Assembly (NCBI GenBank): GCA_910577045.1
Contig: CAJTLB010000017.1
Span: forward strand, 1 to 63,902
Source of the DNA: an uncultured Lachnospiraceae bacterium
GTDB lineage: Bacteria; Bacillota; Clostridia; Lachnospirales; Lachnospiraceae
Reading direction: 5' to 3'
Length of the DNA stretch: 63,902 nt
Below are positions 36,512 to 46,179 of the stretch, piece by piece. Below the pieces are notes generated by a model. It did not search any database. It was given only the letters and a program-made list of their open reading frames with translations, and had not been told where the DNA came from. Position numbers and translations under genes: made by a program. Position 1 is the first letter of the stretch. Each line of letters starts with the position of its first letter.

Positions 36512-37273
36512 ATGATATTAGACTTATTCCGCCTCAACGGAAAAACCGCAGTTATCACTGGGGCAAACACAGGGCTTGGGCAAGGCTTCTGCATCGCATT
36601 TGCAGAAGCAGGCGCAGATGTAATTGGGGTAGCTAGGAGAAGTATGCAGGAAACAAAAGAAAAAGTAGAAAAAGCGGGTGGAAACTTCCAAGAAATTATT
36701 GTAGATCTTTCCCAGCCCAACGCTGTAGAGCTTGTGATGGAAAACTGTAATTCGTTATGCCAGAATGTTGATATACTCGTAAACAACGCTGGGATTATAA
36801 AACGGGAAGAGGCAAAAGATGTAACAGCAGAGAACTGGGATATGGTAATTAACTTAAATGAAAGGCTTGTATTTTTCCTATCACAAGCTATGGCCAACCG
36901 TTACTTCCTGCCAAATAAAAGTGGAAAAATCATTAATATTGCGTCTATGTTAAGTTACCAAGGAGGCATCCGCGTCCCTGCCTATGCAGCCAGTAAAAGC
37001 GCTGTTATGGGAATCACCAAAGCCCTTGCCAATGAATGGGCACCATTTGGAATTAATGTCAATGCAATTGCGCCAGGTTACATGGCTACTAATAATACTA
37101 CCAACCTACGTAATGACACACAAAGAAGTGAAGCTATCCTAGATCGGATACCTGCAGGAAGATGGGGCACCCCTAACGATATTATGGGTGCTGGCATTTA
37201 TCTTGCTTCTGAAGCCTCTGCTTATGTAAATGGTTTTACGCTGGCTGTCGATGGCGGATGGCTAGCAAGATAA
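36512..37273 (+). CDS. SDR oxidoreductase, KduD/gluconate dehydrogenase-like
   Basis: 253 residues of the short-chain dehydrogenase family. It has the cofactor motif TGANTGLGQG (17-26), NNAG, and the catalytic Ser (NIASMLSYQG), followed by the YxxxK pair YAASK. The overall sequence (MILDLFRLNGKTAVITG, INVNAIAPGYMATNNT) is closest to 2-keto-3-deoxygluconate 5-dehydrogenase (KduD) and related gluconate 5-dehydrogenases. AAAGGAGG precedes the ATG. A KDG-kinase-like gene at 45152 would fit the same acid-sugar route, but no KduI or aldolase is present here. Confidence 0.85.
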   Translation: MILDLFRLNGKTAVITGANTGLGQGFCIAFAEAGADVIGVARRSMQETKEKVEKAGGNFQEIIVDLSQPNAVELVMENCNSLCQNVDILVNNAGIIKREEAKDVTAENWDMVINLNERLVFFLSQAMANRYFLPNKSGKIINIASMLSYQGGIRVPAYAASKSAVMGITKALANEWAPFGINVNAIAPGYMATNNTTNLRNDTQRSEAILDRIPAGRWGTPNDIMGAGIYLASEASAYVNGFTLAVDGGWLAR

Positions 37274-37277
37274 ACTA

Positions 37278-38309
37278 TTATAAATAATCTGTCGTATCCC
37301 TACTAATCAGTACAGGCGTAACAACTTGATGGATTGGCTCTTTTAATGGCACTGGTTTTCTTTTTTTCCTTTCTTCCATCTGTACTACTAACAATTCCAT
37401 AGCCGCCTCTGCTATTTTATCAATCTGCTGCCCAATTGTACTGGTAGGGATTACAGCTTCACTAGAAATTGGTGAATTATCAAATCCAATTAACCTATAA
37501 TTATCTGGAAGGCATCCATACATACGTATTAACCAATTTAAAAATATATTCGCATATGTATCATTTGCCAAAAAAATTCCTTTTTTCTTATTCTGGTATT
37601 TTTTATCTAAATAACTTGCTAATTTACAGATAACTTCCTTATTCTCTTCATAACTATTCCCTAAATCTTCTAGTAAAAGTTCATAAGTAAGCCCATATTT
37701 TATACAAACATCGGCAAACCCTTTTATACGCCCATAAGAAGGAATATCATCTGGGACGTTTACATTAATATGTATTAAAATATCACAATTATTTTTATAT
37801 AGTAATTCCGCTGCCTGCATCCCGCCCATATAATTATCTGTATTTACACTACAAGTATACTTGTCTTCCCGTTCAATTGTTACGATAGGGATATTATAAG
37901 ACGCTAACTCCTTAGAAGGTATTGTATGGCTTAATATAATCATTCCTTCAATATTATAAGCCAATAATTCCTGAATATAACGCTGTTCTACCTTGTCCTT
38001 TACATTACCTGAAAATACTAAAAATTTATAGCCAAACCTTTCATAAGACAATAAAATTTGGTTTAGCATTTCAGAATAATAGTGGAGATAAAGATTTGGA
38101 ATTATCACTCCAACAAATTCTGTTTTTCCATTTGCTAAAATTTTTGCTACTTTATTTTCTTTATAATCCAAATCAATTAATGCTTGTGCAATAATTTTTT
38201 GATTCTTCAATGTAAGGGAATCTGGATTATTAAAATAACGGGAAATTGTCGTTTTAGAAAAATTAGTATAACGTGCAATATCCTCAAAAGTCACCTTTTT
38301 ATCACTCAT
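37278..38309 (-). CDS. LacI-family transcriptional repressor
   Basis: 343 residues. The N-terminal HTH (residues 4-25: KVTFEDIARYTNFSKTTISRYFN) and hinge (KILANGKTEFVGVIIP) are followed by a PBP1-like effector domain with GFDNSPISSEAVIPTSTIGQQ. The two perfect palindromes with central CG at 39020-39041 are typical LacI-type operators, so it likely represses the GH32 operon in response to its sugar. It ends four bases after the convergent dehydrogenase gene. Confidence 0.92.
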   Translation of the reverse strand: MSDKKVTFEDIARYTNFSKTTISRYFNNPDSLTLKNQKIIAQALIDLDYKENKVAKILANGKTEFVGVIIPNLYLHYYSEMLNQILLSYERFGYKFLVFSGNVKDKVEQRYIQELLAYNIEGMIILSHTIPSKELASYNIPIVTIEREDKYTCSVNTDNYMGGMQAAELLYKNNCDILIHINVNVPDDIPSYGRIKGFADVCIKYGLTYELLLEDLGNSYEENKEVICKLASYLDKKYQNKKKGIFLANDTYANIFLNWLIRMYGCLPDNYRLIGFDNSPISSEAVIPTSTIGQQIDKIAEAAMELLVVQMEERKKRKPVPLKEPIHQVVTPVLISRDTTDYL

Positions 38310-38337
38310 AACCTATTTCCATTCCTACTTTTTTCCA

Positions 38338-38760
38338 TTATAACATAAAAATACAACAAACACCAAGGAAAGCACCATTTACATACAATATGTGCGAACC
38401 ATCTTCAAATCTTTCCCCAGGTCCTAAAAAGCATCTCTCGATTGGATAAATTGGCAGCCCTTTTCCTATTATATCATTTTCTGTAATAAAGATTACCCAC
38501 GTTTCCGGCAGCTTGTCAAAATCCTCGCCCTTCTTTAAAAGATTTACGTCCATCATACTACTGTTGTACCTTGCTCTTTTTCTTCCAGCTCCTTTATCAG
38601 ATCGCTGTACTTCCACGTTGAATTTTGCCCCTGCGCTGTTTGTAGCCAAGATATCCAGCCTCACCGAACGATTTAACAGGTTTTCTACAAATACTTGGGT
38701 ACGGACGTCCAGCACTTTTCCCATCTGCTTTCCCTTCCGTTTTCATATCTCCATACTATC
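38338..38760 (-). pseudogene. Rpn/PD-(D/E)xK-family transposase remnant
   Basis: 128 residues remain of a recombination-promoting nuclease/putative transposase family protein (PDDEXK_2). The catalytic core is recognisable: VRLDILATNSAGAKFNVEVQ (D...E-x-Q), then RARYNSSMMD and PIERCFLGPGERFEDGSHILYVNG. The N-terminus is cut off before VLDVRTQVF. The C-terminus runs off the family after VNGAFLG into a nonsense tail. These genes are frequent, often decayed, in Clostridia. No effect on the neighbours is likely. Confidence 0.8.
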
Positions 38761-38978
38761 ATAAGACTCTTGATTTTACAAGACAGAAGACATTTGCGTT
38801 TCCTCACTTTTATTCTCAAAAGCCTAATTTTATCTTCTTTCTGATTCCTTATAGCTCATTTTATGTCATATTTCACCAAAAACTCAAATATCCATTCCTA
38901 ATCGAACCTTGCTTTTAGATATATTTCACAAAAAATCTTAATAAAATATATAAAATTTCACAGTTTTACCAAAATAAC

Positions 38979-39041
38979 TTGACGAGTAAATTCTTTTGTT
39001 ATATGATTATTTTATAAAATAACCGGTTACTTTACCGGTAA
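38979..39041 (+). promoter_or_regulatory. Promoter with tandem palindromic operators of the GH32 operon
   Basis: TTGACG at 38979, 17 bases, TATGAT at 39002 form a good sigma-A promoter. Right after the expected start point lie TAACCGGTTA (39020-39029) and TTACCGGTAA (39032-39041), each a perfect 10-bp palindrome with central CG, two bases apart. This is the look of a double LacI-family operator. The rest of 38725-39093 has no gene. Confidence 0.75.
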
Positions 39042-39093
39042 TTTTATAACTACACTATTTATTTAGCTTATTAAATGGAAGGAGAAAAAAAGC

Positions 39094-40005
39094 ATGGAAA
39101 CAAAAAGTATCTTAAAACAGAAGTTACTATATGTCAAAAAGAACTGGTTACTATATGTGTTTTTTCTAATGCCAGCCCTTTTCATTACTATTATTTTCCG
39201 TTATTTACCTATGGGTGGGATTCTAATTGCATTTAAAGATTACAATGTGCGCCTTGGAATCCTTGGGAGCGAATGGGTAGGCTTCGATTACTTTAAACGT
39301 TTCTTGTCTTCTCCTGACTTTATGCAATACTTAATGAATACCTTAAAGCTAAGTTTATATGGGCTTTTATGGGGTTTTCCAGTTCCTATTCTTTTAGCTC
39401 TTTTATTAAACAGAATCAGGAGCGTAGGAATTAAGAAAAAAATCCAGCTTCTTATCTATGCGCCTAATTTTATATCGGTTATTGTTTTATGTGGTATGGT
39501 TCGTATGTTCCTTTCTCCTGTAGGCCCTCTAAACCAGGTATTAGGCAGTAATACCAACTGGATGACGATGCCAGGGGCTTTCCGCACTATCTATATAGCA
39601 AGTGGCATCTGGCAGGCTGCAGGCTGGTCCTCCATTATGTATACAGCCGCATTATCCAACGTTAGCAAGGAATTAGAAGAAGCCGCAACGATAGATGGCG
39701 CTAATATCCTGCAGCAAATATGGTACGTAGAACTTCCAGCTATTAAAAACATTATTGTTATCCAATTTATCCTTTCTGCTGGGAATATTATGAGTATTGG
39801 ATTTGAAAAAGCCTATGCCTTACAAACCAGCATGAACCTTCCTACCTCGGAGATTATCTCTACATATGTATATAAAATAGGTCTTTTAAATGGTGATTAC
39901 GGATATTCTACTGCGGTAGGCATTTTTAATTCTATTATTAATGTTATCCTATTATTGCTTGTAAACTGGGTGGTATCCAAACTTAATGAAGGAGAAGGCT
40001 TATAA
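39094..40005 (+). CDS. Sugar ABC importer permease, LplB/YteP type
   Basis: 303 residues, six membrane helices. It has MGGILIAFKDYNV at the periplasmic side of helix 1 and the EAA loop EAATIDGANILQQIWYVELP. It is the first gene of the operon under the double palindrome; the ribosome site GGAGAAAAA lies just upstream. It pairs with the permease at 40023 and with the lipoprotein at 40939. Confidence 0.93.
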   Translation: METKSILKQKLLYVKKNWLLYVFFLMPALFITIIFRYLPMGGILIAFKDYNVRLGILGSEWVGFDYFKRFLSSPDFMQYLMNTLKLSLYGLLWGFPVPILLALLLNRIRSVGIKKKIQLLIYAPNFISVIVLCGMVRMFLSPVGPLNQVLGSNTNWMTMPGAFRTIYIASGIWQAAGWSSIMYTAALSNVSKELEEAATIDGANILQQIWYVELPAIKNIIVIQFILSAGNIMSIGFEKAYALQTSMNLPTSEIISTYVYKIGLLNGDYGYSTAVGIFNSIINVILLLLVNWVVSKLNEGEGL

Positions 40006-40022
40006 AAAGGAGGGGAATTTTA

Positions 40023-40916
40023 ATGGAACATAGCAAAATCAAACTTGGTACTTTAGATAGAATCATATTGGCAATAGGATATTTCCTTTTAGGACTATTT
40101 GTAATAGCTATTATTATCCCGCTTGCCTATGTAGTAACTGCTTCCTTTATGGACCCTAATGTATTAAATAACCAAGGGATCAGCCTAAGGATTAGTGATT
40201 GGACTTTAGAAGCTTATAAAAGAGTTATGGAAGATTCCATGATATGGAGAGGGTTTGCCAATTCCTTTTTCTATTCCATAACCTCTACTGCCCTATCTGT
40301 CTTTATCACTTTATTGGCCGCCTATCCTATGTCCAAAAAGGAATTAGTTGGAAGAAAATTTTTTAATACTATATTTATTATTACCATGTTTTTTGGCGGC
40401 GGGTTAATACCGACCTTTATTTTAATGAACCAGCTCCGTTTAGTAAATACCATTTGGGCTATTATCATTCCTGGCTCTTTTAATGTTTGGAATATGATAT
40501 TAGCTAGGACTTATTACCAATCCATTTCAAAAGAGTTATGGGAAGCTTCCCAGATTGATGGGGCAAATGAAATCCAATATTTTTTCCATATCCTTATGCC
40601 GTTATGTAAGCCTATTATAGCCGTTATAACATTATGGGGGTTTGTTGGAATGTGGAACAGCTATTTTGATGCCTTAATTTACCTAAATGATGCTACACTC
40701 CAGCCACTCCAATTAGTACTTCGTTCTATCTTAGTACAAAACACTCCTCAGTCTGGCATGATTGCAGATATCCAAAGTACTGCTGAATTAGCTAAAATGG
40801 CAGAGCTTCTAAAATATTCTACCATTGTTGTCTCCAGTTTGCCATTACTTGTTATGTACCCCTTCTTCCAGAAATATTTTGATAAGGGTGTGATGGTAGG
40901 TTCTGTAAAAGGTTAA
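40023..40916 (+). CDS. Sugar ABC importer permease, YtcP/LplC type
   Basis: 297 residues with six helices, EAA loop EASQIDGANEIQYFFHILMP, and the family end GVMVGSVKG. It is 17 bases after the first permease, with AGGAGG before the start. It forms the heterodimeric channel of the importer. The ATPase must come from elsewhere, as an MsmX-type shared subunit. Confidence 0.93.
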   Translation: MEHSKIKLGTLDRIILAIGYFLLGLFVIAIIIPLAYVVTASFMDPNVLNNQGISLRISDWTLEAYKRVMEDSMIWRGFANSFFYSITSTALSVFITLLAAYPMSKKELVGRKFFNTIFIITMFFGGGLIPTFILMNQLRLVNTIWAIIIPGSFNVWNMILARTYYQSISKELWEASQIDGANEIQYFFHILMPLCKPIIAVITLWGFVGMWNSYFDALIYLNDATLQPLQLVLRSILVQNTPQSGMIADIQSTAELAKMAELLKYSTIVVSSLPLLVMYPFFQKYFDKGVMVGSVKG

Positions 40917-40938
40917 TTGAAGAAAGGAGCTAAAATAA

Positions 40939-42618
40939 ATGAGAAAACAAATCCGAACTATAACTAGTATAATTTTGGCACTCACTGTAGCTATTTCCCT
41001 TACAGGATGTGGCGGGAATACGGTAGCGCAGGCAGATATTAACCCAAATACCCCAATAGAAGAAGTAACATTCCCTTTAGCAGAAAAAAAGGAATTATCT
41101 TTTATTACAAATGCCCCTGCTAGGACAGAACAAGACCCAAATAAAAGAACTATTTTTATGAGGCTAGAAGAGCAGACTAATGTACACATTAAATGGACCT
41201 GTTTCGTAGCTGATCAATTTGCAGACAAAAAAAATCTGGCATTAGCACAATTTGGTGCCCTTCCAGACGGGTTATTTGTAGCAGGGATGGGCGATTATGA
41301 TTTGCTCCGATATGCAAAACAGGGCATTATTATTCCCCTTGAAAACCTGATTGATAAATATATGCCAAATTTATTATCTGTGTTTGAAAAATATCCTGAA
41401 TACCGTGTTATGTGTACTGCGCCGGATGGACATATTTATTCCTTTCCATGGATTGAACAATTAGGTTCTGGGAAAGAGGCAATACAAGCTATAGGCGGCA
41501 TCCCTTATATTAATAAAAAATGGCTGGATTATCTTGGGATTAGTGTCCCAACTACAACAGAAGAACTAGAATTAGCATTAATTGCCTTCCGTGACCACGC
41601 TACAGAATTAGAACAAGCTTTTTCTATAACAGGAAGCGTTATCCCTATGTCATTTATTATTAACAACGGCGATCAAGACCCAGCTATTTTAATTAATGGA
41701 TTTGGGGAAGGCTATGGTGATACAGGCGATCATTTTGCTGTTACCAACCAAGGAAAAGTTATTTATACCACTGTCCAAGAAGGCTATAAAGAAGGAATTG
41801 CCTGGCTTCATCATTTAGTAGAAGAAAACCTGACCGATCCAGAAGCATTTACACAAGATTGGTCTACCTATGTCGCAAAAGGAAAAAATCATAGATATGG
41901 CTTGTGTTTTACATGGGATATTGCTAATATAGATAATTATGAGGACTATATTATGCTTCCTGCACTTGCAGGGCCAGATGGCTTAGTAACAGTTACTAGG
42001 CAGAATGGCAGTGAAACAAGTGGCTTTGACCGAGGTCGTTGTGTACTAACTTCTAATTGTAGAGATACTGCACTTGCGGCAGCATGGATCGATCAAATGT
42101 ATGCCCCTATCCAATCTGCCCAAAATAACTGGGGCACCTATGGCGAAGAAGGTACTGCCAATATATTTGAAATGGGTAAAAACGAATATGGAGACCCTAT
42201 GCTTATCCATATGGACTTAGGTACTAATTCTCCTGTTGAAATCCGGGAAAATCAATCTGTAAACGGCCCCCTTGCTATCCTCAATGATTATTATGGTGTA
42301 TTTGTAACAGAACCAGATGATGCAAAATGGCGCTTAGACAATATGCACGAAACCTATTTAAAAGACATGAAAAACGAATATGTCTATCCTAATGTTTTTA
42401 TGAGCATGGAAGATACAAATAGAATTTCACAGCTTGATACTGATATTAAACGGTATGCAGAACAAATGAAGGCAAGCTGGATTCTAAATGGCGGCATTGA
42501 AAATGAATGGGACGCTTACTTAGAAAAAATGGAAAGTTATGGTCTTTCAGAATACCTTCAAATTAAACAAAAATACTTTGATGCGTATCAAGCATCTTTA
42601 ACGGAGGATACTAAATGA
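40939..42618 (+). CDS. Extracellular sugar-binding lipoprotein
   Basis: 559 residues of the LplA/YtcQ family, with a lipoprotein signal IILALTVAISLTGCGGN (Cys at about residue 24). Unlike the binding protein at 26171-27856 it has no long Thr/Asn linker. Because the next gene is a beta-fructosidase, sucrose, kestose or other fructo-oligosaccharides are likely ligands. AGAAAGGAGC precedes the ATG. It overlaps the hydrolase start by 4 bases (ATGA). Confidence 0.9.
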   Translation: MRKQIRTITSIILALTVAISLTGCGGNTVAQADINPNTPIEEVTFPLAEKKELSFITNAPARTEQDPNKRTIFMRLEEQTNVHIKWTCFVADQFADKKNLALAQFGALPDGLFVAGMGDYDLLRYAKQGIIIPLENLIDKYMPNLLSVFEKYPEYRVMCTAPDGHIYSFPWIEQLGSGKEAIQAIGGIPYINKKWLDYLGISVPTTTEELELALIAFRDHATELEQAFSITGSVIPMSFIINNGDQDPAILINGFGEGYGDTGDHFAVTNQGKVIYTTVQEGYKEGIAWLHHLVEENLTDPEAFTQDWSTYVAKGKNHRYGLCFTWDIANIDNYEDYIMLPALAGPDGLVTVTRQNGSETSGFDRGRCVLTSNCRDTALAAAWIDQMYAPIQSAQNNWGTYGEEGTANIFEMGKNEYGDPMLIHMDLGTNSPVEIRENQSVNGPLAILNDYYGVFVTEPDDAKWRLDNMHETYLKDMKNEYVYPNVFMSMEDTNRISQLDTDIKRYAEQMKASWILNGGIENEWDAYLEKMESYGLSEYLQIKQKYFDAYQASLTEDTK

Positions 42619-44078
42619 GTCAATTATTAGAAAAAGCTAGAGAATATGAGCAAAATAACGTTAAAAACATACCTAATGCACAAAGGCCTGTTTTCCATTT
42701 TTCTGTTCCCTCTGGCTGGCTTAATGACCCTAATGGCTTTTCTGATTTTAAAGAAGAACATCATCTCTTCTTCCAATACAACCCATATAGCACCCATTGG
42801 GATTCCATGCACTGGGGACATGCAAAAAGTACTGATTTTATTAAATGGGAATACCTTCCTACTGCATTAGCCCCAGATAAAGAATATGACAATGCTGGCG
42901 TATTTTCTGGCAGCGCACTAGAAGATGGGGAGAAACAAATTTTACTTTATACTGGCGTAAAAGAAGAACTATTAGAAAACGGGGAAAAACAAATCCGCCA
43001 GACTCAATGCCTCGCCATTGGTGATGGCATTAATTACGAAAAGTTTCCAGCTAACCCTGTAATTACAGATAAACATCTTCCGGCTGGCAGCAGTAAAGAA
43101 GATTTCCGTGACCCTAAAATTTGGAAAGAAGGGGATCGTTATTATGCAGTTATAGGAAGTAGAAGCCCTGATGGAAGTGGGCAAATTCTCCTTTTCTTTT
43201 CTGATAACCTGACCGACTGGCAATTTGGGAACATCTTAGATAAATGTGAAAATAAGCTTGGAAAGATGTGGGAATGTCCAGATTTTTTCCATCTTAATAA
43301 TTATTCCGTTTTAATGGTTTCCCCACAAGATATGTTAGCAGAAGGGCTTACTTTTCATAATGGCAATAATGCCTTATTCTTAATTGGGGATTACCAAAAA
43401 GAAACCTTCCAATTTACTAGGAAACATGTGCAGAATATTGATTATGGGCTTGACTTTTATGCTCCCCAAACAATGTTGACAGGAGATGGAAGAAGAATTA
43501 TGACCGCCTGGATGCAATCATGGGATACCTATCTTTGCCCAGAAGATTATCTATGGTATGGCATGATGATATGCCCAAGGGAACTATCCATAAAAAATGG
43601 AACCGTATATCAAACACCTATCCATGAACTAACACAATATTACAAAAATAAGGTTTCATACTCTAATTTACCAATAAAAAAAGAAACTCAATTAAAAGGC
43701 ATAGAAGGCAGGATCATTGATTTGCAAATCACCTTAAAATCTGGTGATTACCGGAAATTTAAGATAAAACTAGCCTCTAACCAACAATTTTACTCTGAAA
43801 TTATCTATAATAGAGAAGAAGGGATTTTAACCTTTGACCGTTCTCATTCTGGATATAGGAGAGATATTGTCAGCACTAGGAGTATGATAGTAGAAGAAGA
43901 AAATAATGCTTTCCATATGCGTATTTTAATGGATCGCTATTCTGTAGAAATATTTGTAAATTATGGAAAACAAGTAATGACTTCTCTTATTTATACCCCA
44001 CAATCTGCCACAGGCATCACTTTTGAAAGCATAGGAGAAGCCCTTATGGATATTACAAAATATAATATTGAGGTATAA
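42615..44078 (+). CDS. GH32 beta-fructofuranosidase (sucrose/fructo-oligosaccharide hydrolase)
   Basis: 487 residues of family GH32. The nucleophile motif WLNDPNG has D38. The RDP motif is in EDFRDPKIW and the acid/base EC motif is in WECPDFF. No signal peptide exists, so it acts in the cytoplasm on imported oligosaccharides, releasing fructose and glucose (or glucose-6-phosphate analogues). The start overlaps the binding-protein stop, indicating translational coupling. Sequence cannot say whether sucrose or longer fructans are preferred. Confidence 0.95.
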   Translation: MSQLLEKAREYEQNNVKNIPNAQRPVFHFSVPSGWLNDPNGFSDFKEEHHLFFQYNPYSTHWDSMHWGHAKSTDFIKWEYLPTALAPDKEYDNAGVFSGSALEDGEKQILLYTGVKEELLENGEKQIRQTQCLAIGDGINYEKFPANPVITDKHLPAGSSKEDFRDPKIWKEGDRYYAVIGSRSPDGSGQILLFFSDNLTDWQFGNILDKCENKLGKMWECPDFFHLNNYSVLMVSPQDMLAEGLTFHNGNNALFLIGDYQKETFQFTRKHVQNIDYGLDFYAPQTMLTGDGRRIMTAWMQSWDTYLCPEDYLWYGMMICPRELSIKNGTVYQTPIHELTQYYKNKVSYSNLPIKKETQLKGIEGRIIDLQITLKSGDYRKFKIKLASNQQFYSEIIYNREEGILTFDRSHSGYRRDIVSTRSMIVEEENNAFHMRILMDRYSVEIFVNYGKQVMTSLIYTPQSATGITFESIGEALMDITKYNIEV

Positions 44079-44080
44079 TA

Positions 44081-45049
44081 ATGAAAAAATATGATGTAGC
44101 CGCAATTGGCGAATTATTGATTGATTTTACACAGAATGGAACAAGCAGCCAGGGAAACCCGATATTTGAGGCAAACCCTGGCGGTGCCCCTTGTAATGTT
44201 TTAGCAATGTTGCAAAAACTTGGGCATCAAACAGCTTTTATTGGAAAAGTTGGCGAAGACGGTTTTGGGCATCAATTAGAACAATCATTATTAGAAACTG
44301 GCATATCCACAACAGGGCTGTGTTTTGATAAAGATATCCACACTACACTTGCTATTGTCCAGACAAAACCAGACGGTGACAGGGATTTCTCTTTTTATAG
44401 AAAGCCTGGGGCTGATATTATGTTAAGACCAGATGAAATAAAAGAAGAACTAATAAAAAACAGCAAAATATTCCATTTTGGCTCACTATCCCTTACAGAT
44501 TCCCCAGTGCGGGAAGCTACTATCAGGGCAATCGAACTGGCAGAAAACGCTGGCACATGGATTTCTTTTGACCCAAACCTTAGAAAACCTTTATGGGATA
44601 CCGAAGATCATGCCAAAAAACAAATACGGTATGGTTTAAAACATTGCCATATTTTAAAAATATCAGATGATGAGATACTTTGGCTAACAGGCGAAACAGA
44701 TTATGATAAAGCTGTAGCTTCTATACAAGAGGAATTTTCTATCCCTCTGCTTTTGCTCTCTTTAGGAAAATCAGGGAGCCGTGCTTACTGTGGCAGGCAA
44801 ATGGCACAAATGCCTCCGTTTTTACATGACAACACAATAGAAACCACAGGTGCAGGCGATACCTTTATGGGCTGTATTTTACATGGTGTACTCCAATATG
44901 GATATAAAGATTTAAGCCAGCAGACATTGGAAAACATGCTAACATTTGCAAATGCCGCTGCCTCTATTATCACTACCAGAAGAGGGGCACTAAGGGTAAT
45001 GCCAGAAGAAAAAGAAATACAGGAATGTATAAAAGGCACAAGAACTTAA
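44081..45049 (+). CDS. Fructokinase, PfkB family
   Basis: 322 residues of the ribokinase/PfkB fold. The PfkB N-terminal glycine motif is in ANPGGAPCNVLAMLQKLG. The C-terminal signature TTGAGDTFMGC includes the catalytic Asp and anion hole. Directly downstream of the GH32 gene, it would phosphorylate released fructose to fructose-6-phosphate. The start sits two bases after the GH32 stop. Confidence 0.9.
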   Translation: MKKYDVAAIGELLIDFTQNGTSSQGNPIFEANPGGAPCNVLAMLQKLGHQTAFIGKVGEDGFGHQLEQSLLETGISTTGLCFDKDIHTTLAIVQTKPDGDRDFSFYRKPGADIMLRPDEIKEELIKNSKIFHFGSLSLTDSPVREATIRAIELAENAGTWISFDPNLRKPLWDTEDHAKKQIRYGLKHCHILKISDDEILWLTGETDYDKAVASIQEEFSIPLLLLSLGKSGSRAYCGRQMAQMPPFLHDNTIETTGAGDTFMGCILHGVLQYGYKDLSQQTLENMLTFANAAASIITTRRGALRVMPEEKEIQECIKGTRT

Positions 45050-45151
45050 AACTCTTCTCTATTGCTTTTTCCCCTATTTTATTATAAGATATTAGTAGTC
45101 TTATACTTGACAGCAATAAATCTTTTATCTTTAAGAGAAAAGGGGTGTCCT

Positions 45152-46162
45152 ATGAAATTTATAACAATTGGAGAATTGCTTTTAAGGCTGTCCCCACCTA
45201 ATTATGAAAAGATTCGAACTACGAATTCTTTTGTTATTAACTTTGGTGGCGCAGAAGCAAATGTAGCTGTTTCTCTCGCTAACTTAGGAATTGATAGTAC
45301 TTACTTTACGGTACTTCCTAATAACGACCTAGGAAAAGCGGCTGTTGCCTATCTAAAAGCAAATGATGTGCACGCCAGCAAAATTATATTGGACGGTGAT
45401 CGGATTGGCACTTATTATTTAGAAGAAGGTGTCTCTGTTCGTGCATCAAAAGTAATTTATGACAGGAAGTATTCTGCTTTTGCCGAATATGATTATACTG
45501 ACACAGACTTAGAAACAATCCTTAAAGGCTATGACTGGCTACATTTAAGTGGCATTACCCCAGCATTATCTGCAAACTGCCAGATTCTTTTAGAAAAAGC
45601 CTTGGTAGTGGCAAAACGCCTTGGCATGACAGTAAGTTTTGACCCAAATTACCGCGCCAGCCTATGGAGTTGGGATACTGCAAGAGATGTCCTTAGTACT
45701 TACATGCCATATGTAGATATTTTAATTGGCATTGAACCACTCCATTTACTTAAAGATGGAAAAGACGTAAAAGAAGGGTTATCTATGCAGCCAAGCTTTA
45801 AAGATATGAACCGTGTCTTCCGTGAATTAGACAATCAATTCCACTTCCGTGCTATTGCAAGGACTGTCCGTTTTGCCCATTCAGGAAGCAATAATTCTTT
45901 AATGGCATTTTTGCATATGGATGGGGAAACTTATGAAAGTACTACAATGAATTTTGATATTGTAGACCGTGTAGGCGGCGGAGATGCTTTTTCCTCTGGT
46001 TTAATCTTTGCCTTAATGAAAAATATGGAACCACAGACAGCCGTCAACTTCGCCGTTGCTTCCAGCGTTATGAAACACTCTATCCGAGGCGATACAAATA
46101 TTACTGATGAAGCTTCTATTACCCGCCTTATGGAAAATAAATCTTACGATATACGTAGATAA
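45152..46162 (+). CDS. PfkB-family sugar kinase, 2-keto-3-deoxygluconate kinase-like
   Basis: The ATG at 45152 has AGGGGTG before it; an earlier in-frame start at 45062 lies too close to the previous stop and lacks a good site. The 336-residue kinase shows FGGAEANVAVSLANLG and VGGGDAFSSG (catalytic Asp). Its alignment features are those of KdgK-type enzymes. With the KduD-like gene at 36512 it may serve a 2-keto-3-deoxygluconate route. The exact substrate (KDG, or a second hexose) is inference. Confidence 0.75.
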   Translation: MKFITIGELLLRLSPPNYEKIRTTNSFVINFGGAEANVAVSLANLGIDSTYFTVLPNNDLGKAAVAYLKANDVHASKIILDGDRIGTYYLEEGVSVRASKVIYDRKYSAFAEYDYTDTDLETILKGYDWLHLSGITPALSANCQILLEKALVVAKRLGMTVSFDPNYRASLWSWDTARDVLSTYMPYVDILIGIEPLHLLKDGKDVKEGLSMQPSFKDMNRVFRELDNQFHFRAIARTVRFAHSGSNNSLMAFLHMDGETYESTTMNFDIVDRVGGGDAFSSGLIFALMKNMEPQTAVNFAVASSVMKHSIRGDTNITDEASITRLMENKSYDIRR

Positions 46163-46179
46163 GGAATAAAAGGAGCCCT

